Positions 18,964 through 25,668 of a stretch of 25,668 nucleotides of DNA are shown one piece after another (position 1 is the stretch's first letter; each line of letters opens with the position of its first letter). The notes beneath the pieces are model-generated. The model saw nothing but the letters and a program-made list of their open reading frames with translations, was not told the DNA's origin and searched no databases. The stretch spans positions 235,037-260,704 of the forward strand of contig JH153324.1 in the NCBI GenBank assembly GCA_000226015.1, in the 5' to 3' direction. The stretch comes from Mnemiopsis leidyi (Eukaryota; Ctenophora; Tentaculata; Lobata; Bolinopsidae). The position numbers and the translations under genes are program-made.

Positions 18964-21900
18964 TTACATCCAAGTATTTAGGGCATCTTTTTTATAGTCC
19001 TTGATAGTGTCGATCATATTTTTGACTATTTCAGGGTTGTTACTGGCTACGTTTGTTGTTTCATAAGGGTCCGACTTTAGGTCAAACAGCATATGTGCTT
19101 CTTTATCGCCTGCAACAGAAAAACTGATAGAATCGCTTATTAGAATCACTACTTGTTTAAAACGATTGATTATTTACACTTAAAACTATATCACTGTATA
19201 TGTGATGGTTAGGGCTACTGTCGCTGGAGCTAAATCTGAGTGAAAAATTGTTGTGGAGCACGATTTTCTGGGGCAGGACGACGGGAACCCTCTTATTACA
19301 CTGTTATACACTGTTATGTACATTGTTATGTACACTGTGTGGACACAAATATTTACAAACCTTCCAGTATGATCGTTATGTAAAACATCGATGATGTAGT
19401 TACCAGAATCGATGTTACGATCAATTGTATGACTGTTTTCATTCGTCTTCGTAAAACTGGCAGATAAACTCCCTATTTGAGTTAAGAATAAAATGACATT
19501 AATGTTTATTAAACTTGCATTCTAAACATATATACCACATTATTACAACTCAATAATAAACATCGGATTAAGATTTGCCGACATTCCAACATATTAGAGC
19601 TAAAACCTGAAAGTTTGTCCTCAGCAGCTGCAATAATGAACGAGTAAACATCAACAGCGTGAAGGAGAGCAGGACTTCGCATCCCTCTTTGTTCAGCACT
19701 AAGCCATGGCGTGGAAACAAATGCAGCACCTTTTATCCCTCCTTCAAAGTAGCTTCCTGATAATGATAAGATCTATTTAAGTATCAAAATTTATATTCAA
19801 CACTACAATAACCTCAGATACGGAGAAGGAAAATTTAACTATTTCAGAAAAATGTTAATTAACAAGTTTAGAACGTATTGTCCCAATGGTTTGGTCACTA
19901 CAAACCCAATTAGTGTCAACGACTGTTTGGTTTACAAACTTGATTTTAAGTAACATATTTCAAGCCTTTATGTCAATTTTATGTCAACTCTTTAGATTTT
20001 TAAATTTTCTGTATGAGTCCAATTATCCAATTATTCGTCAATTTTGAGTATTAAATTTTTACTCTGCCCTATTTATTTTTAGTGCCAATGTCAAAGTAGC
20101 TGCTTATGAGGAAAATATTTCTACATAACTTAGCTCGTTTCATTGCGACACAATAAGAGTGTAACTGTCCCATATTTGACACTGAGAGCACCAGTAACAG
20201 TTAGACGCAATAAAGCACTAGTATTGTAGTATGATATAGAAAATTTATACAAAGTATCCTCACTATCATAACGTGATATACCAACATCTTGAATATCAAT
20301 ACAAAGCTTAAGTCTTAACCACCAAAAAATGCATCAGAAAAGCGAATTAACTTTCCTACAAATCCAAACTAACCTTTACCGTCCCTGAAAGGAAAGTTGC
20401 TTCCGCCAACTGTGTCCATACAGCTGTTTGGTATCACTGAGGCACCGTGATCACTGAAGACATTGAATTACGTATAACTTAACTAGAAGTTTTCAAATTT
20501 GAGCTGGGTCGTGTCTGAATTTATCGGAAAATCATTTATTGAAATTGTGTCAACGTTCTTATTTGTCGAGTGCTGCACTGCAGTTTATAGTTAGTAATTA
20601 CGAGTGTCTGCGCTCCACTTGTATCCGTAGTGACAGCCTTAAAATTGAGCAATTCAACGAATTTTTAAACGGCCTTTTTCAACATTTCCCTAACTTCCTA
20701 CATTATTGAAAGAAATTCTAAGGCCTAAGTCAAAAATCGGAAATGACGATCCCCTAACTTTTGCCTTTTTTACCACGTTGCAAAAAATCGCGACTATTCA
20801 ACTCCGTTTGTAGCCTGCAGCTGGGCTTAACTTTTCCAGGGTAGTAGTTCCCCCTATTTCGATTATAAAATAGATCATGTCATCTTAACAAGAATTGGGC
20901 CAGCTTAGTTTGGTCTAAGGTGGACGCAAGATTTCCATCTCCTCAATTCTATAGCAACTACTTTGCAGATATAAGATCAACCGTGAGCTAAAAGCGATTT
21001 TGACTGTGTTAAGAACATATTCGTCTTGTCTCGGTCATACCCGACTTTTGCAGCTCAAAGAACGCCAGACCGTTGCAATATCCATTGCAAATACTGCTTC
21101 ACGAATCATAAGCCACCACTGTGATAGTATGGGCCATTAATTAAGAAAGTAAGAGCAATTTTACCCTAGCGATGTGATAAATGAAATGCCAGCTGTAAAG
21201 ATTTATGGAACTATTTCAGCCAGAACTAAAATAAATTCATTGATGCTGCAATACAATGAGTTTTAGTTTTAAAATTTCACCAAATATCGCAACAATTCAC
21301 TACTTCAAAGAAAAGTTACTTTCAAAGAAAAGTTACTTCAGCATTTTAAGAGTGAAACTTTTTAATGCTTGAGTCCCAACTCCGAGTCAAAAAGAGACTA
21401 CGAAAGTGCTACATAAAATTTCACAATAATGATTTTCACTTAAATTTGGGGTAAGTATCTTTTACTTTTATTTTCACAGTGTGCTCATTAAAGTGTGTTC
21501 ATTCAATTCACTGCAATCATTTATGTTACTTTTTGCTACATAAGTACATATTACAGTGGGGGTGAATTAAAAGTCGCTAGGCATCTGAGCTCAATAACTA
21601 ATGTTTATATCAGTTAGGTTGCCTAGATGTGTCACTGACCCACGAACAGAATACAGTGATAGCACCTATCCTATGAATCTCTAACTTAGATAAGTTGACA
21701 AATTCTACAGCCACAGATTTCATTTGGTGTGCTCATTTCACTTTCTCTTAAATAGAGTAGATTTGTCCAAGTATGGCGTCTTTTGTTTATATAGTTAATG
21801 CTATAATCACTTATCAGTATTGTTCGAAAGTTCTAAATTAAATTAAATCAAAATCAAGGTCTCAAACATTAAGCATAAAGAAGAAAAAAAATCATTGCAC

Positions 21901-24563
21901 ATTGCAACATTAGAATGCAGTTACAATCTTCAAACCTCATGAATAGGAACACGGTGTTATTCCACATATTGTTTCGAGATAGAGCATCAGAAATGGCTCC
22001 AACTCCGTCATCGAGCTGAGTAACCATAGCTGCATACTCTCGTGTCTCTTGATCAGTTATATGTTGGTTTCTGTTTCTTACTGTTGTGTTATAAATTAGG
22101 TATTAAGAAAATGTATGTTAAATATTGTCAACCTATGGGTCTTAGATATCGGTTAAATATCAACATGCCCTTAAGAAACTTTACGCATATTAAAAATATC
22201 AGTAAGCACAAAAGTTGTTGGTGTAGACTGTAGTGGTACAGCTCTGGCATTGTATGCAGGAGGTCCAGGGTATAAACTCTTCCCATTGCCCACCTCCATA
22301 GAAGTGGGCTAGGGGTTTCATCCTATGCAATCTCTTCCAGTCAACTCAGTCGACTATACTAAGACAGAGCAGCAAATGCTTAGAAAAAATACAGATCCCA
22401 GTAAACAGTTTTCCAATAATAGGCATGGGGATAAGTTGTAAGTTGAAAGAATGAAAGTTGAAAAATAAGCTAAAATACATGAAACTATTAATGAAAGTCT
22501 GCAGTCAGACGCCACATTTGTGTGACAATCTTGTGATCTTGCTGTTTGGACAGTAGTTAACATCCTCCTATGTTAATTAATTACTGTCGCATGCTATTTA
22601 ATCTCATATGATCACAGACCATCTTACCTATTTCTTCTGAGGGTTTTCTAGGAGAATGAGGGGCAGTGTAAGATACAACCAGAAACATTGGATTTTTGTT
22701 GTCATGGCTATCAATGACTTTCACAGCTCTCTGTTGAAATATTTGAATAAGGGCATGGGCAGCTGCAGTTTCAATTTCATCAATAGCACTACTACTTTAC
22801 TTTACTTTTACTTTTACTACTTATAAAAATAATTGTTCACTGCTCAAATCCTTTCAAGAAACAAGTTTTTAAAAACCTGAGTAAACAGATCAGTTGAATG
22901 CTTGCCCTCAACATAAGAACTGATGTCCAAAGATGATTTTAGGTCGTCTTCATGAAAGTCATCTATTTCATCAATCAATCCATTGTCATTCAAGGCTCCA
23001 GCTCTGCAGGAGGTGAACAAAATTTATCTTATAGTATTACTGATAATTTTTAATATAATTATTATAAACTCACTGCTATGCCTGCCCTGTGCATGGCTTT
23101 TTGCAATGACATATTTTGGCCATGGGCCTATAAATATTTTAAAATTTCAGTTTACTTGTGGGTGAGGTGGTCAATTGCTCCTGAATAGCAGCCATAATAT
23201 GTTTTGAATCCCCTGTCCATTGGTAAATGAGGTCTTCTGAGTCCGAGATGCCATTTCCCAACTCCATGCACAGCATATTCATATTTTTCTGCAAGAATCT
23301 GAAGAACAACACTATGGAAAAATCACAACAATAGACATAAGCTCATGTATCAAAATATGTAATATAATTTGGCGGTAAGCTGATCATGATATTTTGACCA
23401 TTTGGCATACGCATAGGTGCCATGGTCAAATCGCCAAAAGGTTTTTACCATGACCTTAGTCAAAGTTTTTCAGTAACAAAGGTCCTGTATTGTTAAAATT
23501 TCATAACTGATACTCATAAATTCCCATGGTCAAACCCCCAATTTTTGATATATTTTAGTGCAATCTGCATCGGTTAATCTGGGGGGACTAAGTCTGTGGG
23601 TTATAGTACCCAGACATTGAAAAGAGATAAAAAGGAAGCACGTGTTCAAAGGAGTTGAAAAGACACTTTCAGTGGGATGGGTAGTGGCATTTTCATGGTC
23701 TCTACTCTCTGAACTTTTTTTACAGTTTAAATTGAAAATTGATTTTTGTCACATAAAAAATTTTGTGGACAAGAAAATGTTTTTAATATTTCTTTGCTTA
23801 GCCTATGACACTATAAATTATAGTGATATCAGCAATCATTATTACAAGCAGGGACCCATCCTCCTGCCCCCTCACCACTGTCCCCCTTTCTTATCCCTCA
23901 ACCTGCTTCTATTGACCCCTCCACCTTTCTTTCTCCCTAAAACCACCCCTTCTACCATTCTTGCTCCTTGCTTCGTCCTGACTGTCCTCATGCCTCCCAA
24001 TACCCTCTTCCATTCCCACTTTTCCCTGCCCCTTGTAGAGAAATGGCTAATTAAAATAGTGGTTGGCGCAGCAGCTCCAGTTGGCAGATAACGATCGTCC
24101 GAGGAAAGAAAGGGAGCTAAGGAGGAGGGAGGTGAGGATCTGACTCACCAACTGGAGGTCGGGTCCCAATTAGTAGCAAAGCAATTGTTTACAAAAAAGA
24201 ACAAACCTCCGTGAATGTTGTGTATGGCTGCTTTAAATGATCATGGTAGCTGAGAACAAAGGATGCTGCAAATAACCATCCAAGCCTGTGAGGATACCTT
24301 CCGGTGTATACTGATGATCTGGTCGGTGTGCATAATGTTTGCGTATAAAAGTTGTCAAGAATGATACTGTTATGAGCCAGTAAATTCAATTGAGGTGTAT
24401 CTGGAACGACCACAGATTGCCCATACTTATTGGTAAAGCCAACATCTGCCCATCCAAGATCATCAGCAATAATTAGAACTATGTTAGGCCTTGATCGATT
24501 GCTCAGAACAAGTTTAACAACTAAGAGATAGTGAAACAGCAATGCAAAGAACAGCCTCAACAT
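18964..24563 (-). CDS. Arylsulfatase-B-like sulfatase
   Basis: Nine exons (24563-24207, 23298-23156, 23003-22877, 22730-22628, 22080-21936, 20453-20374, 19756-19607, 19472-19361, 19123-18964) join in phase to about 458 residues. A signal peptide (about 1-20) precedes the metal-binding DDLGW (34-38) and the active-site CTPTR (Cys78, converted to formylglycine by family precedent), then TGRYPHRLG, GKWHLG (133-138), APHSP (His234), SDHGA (293-295) and FEGGIKG. These match arylsulfatases B/I/J, lysosomal or secreted enzymes that cut sulfate esters from glycosaminoglycans. It is shorter than typical (about 530), mainly after residue 400, where the usual basic W-K-L segment is missing. The last junction is uncertain: the strongest acceptor (TTGCAG before 19109) is out of phase, so the weaker ATCAG at 19124 was used; a small exon may be missing. 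Confidence 0.9.
20454..21935. other. Sulfatase intron 5
   Basis: This 1.5-kb intron has no gene. It contains a partial copy of the repeat family also found at 25173-25505 (around 21025-21070, CGTCTTGTCTCGGTCATACC) and a short tandem duplication of TTCAAAGAAAAGTTAC near 21306-21338. Confidence 0.5.
22219..22310 (+). repeat. tRNA-derived SINE-like sequence or tRNA pseudogene
   Basis: The segment reads like a decayed tRNA: a D-arm-like AGTGGTACAGC (A-box region), then CTGGCATTGTATGCAGG, which can form an anticodon arm with a TGT anticodon in a 7-base loop, then GGAGGTC and a T-arm-like CAGGGTATAAACTC (B-box region). The T-loop is degraded (TATAAAC in place of TTCGAAC). A 6-bp hairpin GCCCAC/GTGGGC follows. 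It is not expected to be a functional tRNA; a SINE head or pseudogene in sulfatase intron 4 is more likely. The 3' limit of any SINE body is unclear. Confidence 0.4.
23396..23430. repeat. Imperfect inverted repeat in sulfatase intron 1
   Basis: TTGACCATTTGGCA is mirrored by TGCCATGGTCAA after a 9-base spacer, with a two-base bulge. Copies of the core CCATGGTCAAA recur near 23524. It may be part of a small repeat; no function is assigned. Confidence 0.4.
23865..24035. repeat. Polypyrimidine tract in sulfatase intron 1
   Basis: About 170 bases are overwhelmingly C and T on the plus strand (so purine in the sense of the gene). The plus-strand open frame across it is a composition artefact. A second purine-rich tract of similar texture occurs at 10075-10215, but I could not align the two convincingly. 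Confidence 0.7.
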
Positions 24564-25172
24564 TTCTGATCAAAATGTCAGATCGATTTTTCAAAAAATG
24601 CTATCACCAATCACAAAAATTTAAAAGATTCTATGTTTCCTCAAAAATATCCTTCATTTAACATGTCAAATTAAAGGTTTTTTATCAAGCAAAATAAGAA
24701 CCAAAGCCACTGTAGTTTTTCAAAATTGAATATGCCATTTCATCTGGGTTATAGCCGCGAAATTGTTAAACAAATATTATTATTATTTTGCCTGCGCCTT
24801 GGAACCTTATTCTAAATTATTTTGGGTTTGTCTGACTTTGTCCGACTCAACGGGCGATGCGCGTCCAGAATTTCTCCGAAATGCGTGAAAGCGCGTGATG
24901 ACCGCGACAGTAGGTTATCAACCTACAATATGCGACCCTCATTCGAAGCTATGGGAATAAAATGTCAGGAGGGTGCGCGCTGCCGTACAACTGATCTGGG
25001 ACGCAGCGTCCGGTAAATTCATCGGTCGCTATGTTTTTCTTCGATCGTTGTCGTAGACAATAAAGACTAAGTTGACAAGATGATTGCAATTGCTCCAACC
25101 AGAGCCCTTTTGCGCGCGTACACGTAAAATTTGCGTAAGCACCTGCTTAGGTGAAACGAAATGATATCCGTC

Positions 25173-25505
25173 TTGTCGAGGTGTTACCCGACTCGCGCGC
25201 GGCTGCAGTTTGCTCTTGATGGTCTCCTCCTTCTGTGTTCTGTCCTTCGTTAGAAAGTTAGACGAATATCATCTCGTCAATGGAGTACCGGGAAGTGGAT
25301 GAGGTGTACACACGAATCGAGCGCTAAGCATTTTTAAGACGAACACATATTTGAGCCGCGCACATATTTGAGCCGAACACATATTTGAGACGTACACATC
25401 AATATTGGCGGATCCCCCATGGAATTGTCGCGGTGATACCCGACTCACGCAGCTAAAGCTGAACGAGATCGTTTCGTTAGAACGTTAGACGGATATAATC
25501 TCGTC
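25173..25505. repeat. Two direct copies of a roughly 80-110-bp repeat
   Basis: Copy one (25173-25281) and copy two (about 25425-25505) share TTGTCG(A/C)GGTG(T/A)TACCCGACTC, a GCAG block and the end CGTTAGAA(A/C)GTTAGACG(A/G)ATAT(C/A)ATCTCGTCAA. Part of the same sequence occurs at about 21025-21070 in sulfatase intron 5. It is a dispersed family I do not recognise. The GATATCCGTC before copy one is complementary to the GACGGATAT at the end of copy two, so the pair may be the ends of one element. Confidence 0.6.
25340..25399. repeat. 17-bp tandem repeat, about 3.5 copies
   Basis: The unit CGAACACATATTTGAGC is repeated at 25340, 25357 and 25374 with one or two changes each, then a partial copy at 25391. 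It lies between the two direct repeat copies. Confidence 0.85.
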
Positions 25506-25668
25506 AACCATGGAAATGATTGACTTCTTAATTAACTTATAATTCATTCTGTAATTGCGGACCACAGCTATGAGCTGCTGTCCTAGGATTATCAAATTTC
25601 AAACACAAGGAAAAAATTTTAGAGTTCATTTTACGAATTTTGAAAATTGACTGCTGTTACATCAACTC

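Larger units (their letters stand above)
24564..25668. other. Upstream region of the sulfatase gene
   Basis: It should contain the sulfatase promoter; a minus-strand ATTGG-type (CCAAT) sequence lies about 45 bases above the ATG, without other support. From about 24820 the base composition becomes richer in G, C and CpG, with repeats at 25173-25505 and 25340-25399. No coding region is supported to the window end. Confidence 0.45.

Noticed and set aside
23642..24091. 149-codon plus-strand frame in sulfatase intron 1
   Set aside because: Most of it runs through the polypyrimidine tract, giving Pro/Leu/Ser-rich translation. There is no family similarity and it lies antisense inside a well-supported intron.
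24060..24172. Possible second tRNA-like element (AGCTCCAGTTGG A-box-like, GGTCGGGTCCC B-box-like)
   Set aside because: The two boxes are about 85 bases apart with a purine-rich insert and no anticodon arm can be drawn. A short CTCCAGTTGG/CCAACTGGAG inverted repeat explains part of the resemblance.

Overview
This window looks like nuclear DNA of an invertebrate animal. The genes are split by GT-AG introns of about 0.1 to 4 kb and use standard stop codons, and the intergenic DNA is AT-rich and full of small repeats. The recognisable proteins are metazoan or pan-eukaryotic: a SUN-domain protein, the spliceosomal cyclophilin CWC27, the APC/C ubiquitin-conjugating enzyme UBE2S, an arylsulfatase-B-like sulfatase, and a CAP/SCP protein with sushi modules. 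A cnidarian, placozoan or similar marine invertebrate would fit, but I cannot fix the phylum from sequence alone.

Layout. A MITE-like inverted-repeat element lies at 1-387. A SUN-domain gene runs on the minus strand (about 4717 to 2033). It has a candidate TATA-driven first exon encoding a signal peptide and a very acidic region, plus a separate upstream coiled-coil exon at 5572-5709. Region 5.7-8.3 kb is repeat-rich. An intronless plus-strand gene at 8375-9823 encodes an acyltransferase of the HHxxxDG (condensation/alcohol acyltransferase) superfamily, and diverged direct repeats flank it. The first three exons of CWC27 lie on the minus strand (15558-11028). Its 3.9-kb second intron contains a complete intronless plus-strand gene (13190-14407) for a secreted CAP protein with three sushi modules and a probable GPI-anchor tail, followed at once by a 13-bp minisatellite of 14 copies. 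UBE2S (17617-16066, five exons, complete) comes next. After it are a small single-pass membrane protein with a PPRY motif (18509-18123) and a nine-exon sulfatase (24563-18964), all on the minus strand.

The genes do not form an obvious pathway. The five intron-containing or small minus-strand genes are packed head to tail, often about 0.5 kb apart. The two plus-strand genes are intronless and lie between or inside them. Points most worth a second look: a tandem duplication of the last UBE2S splice acceptor, the predicted signal-peptide first exon of the SUN gene, the antisense gene nested in CWC27, and several undescribed dispersed repeats. Exon boundaries were worked out by eye from splice sites, reading phase and family similarity. 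There is no transcript support.
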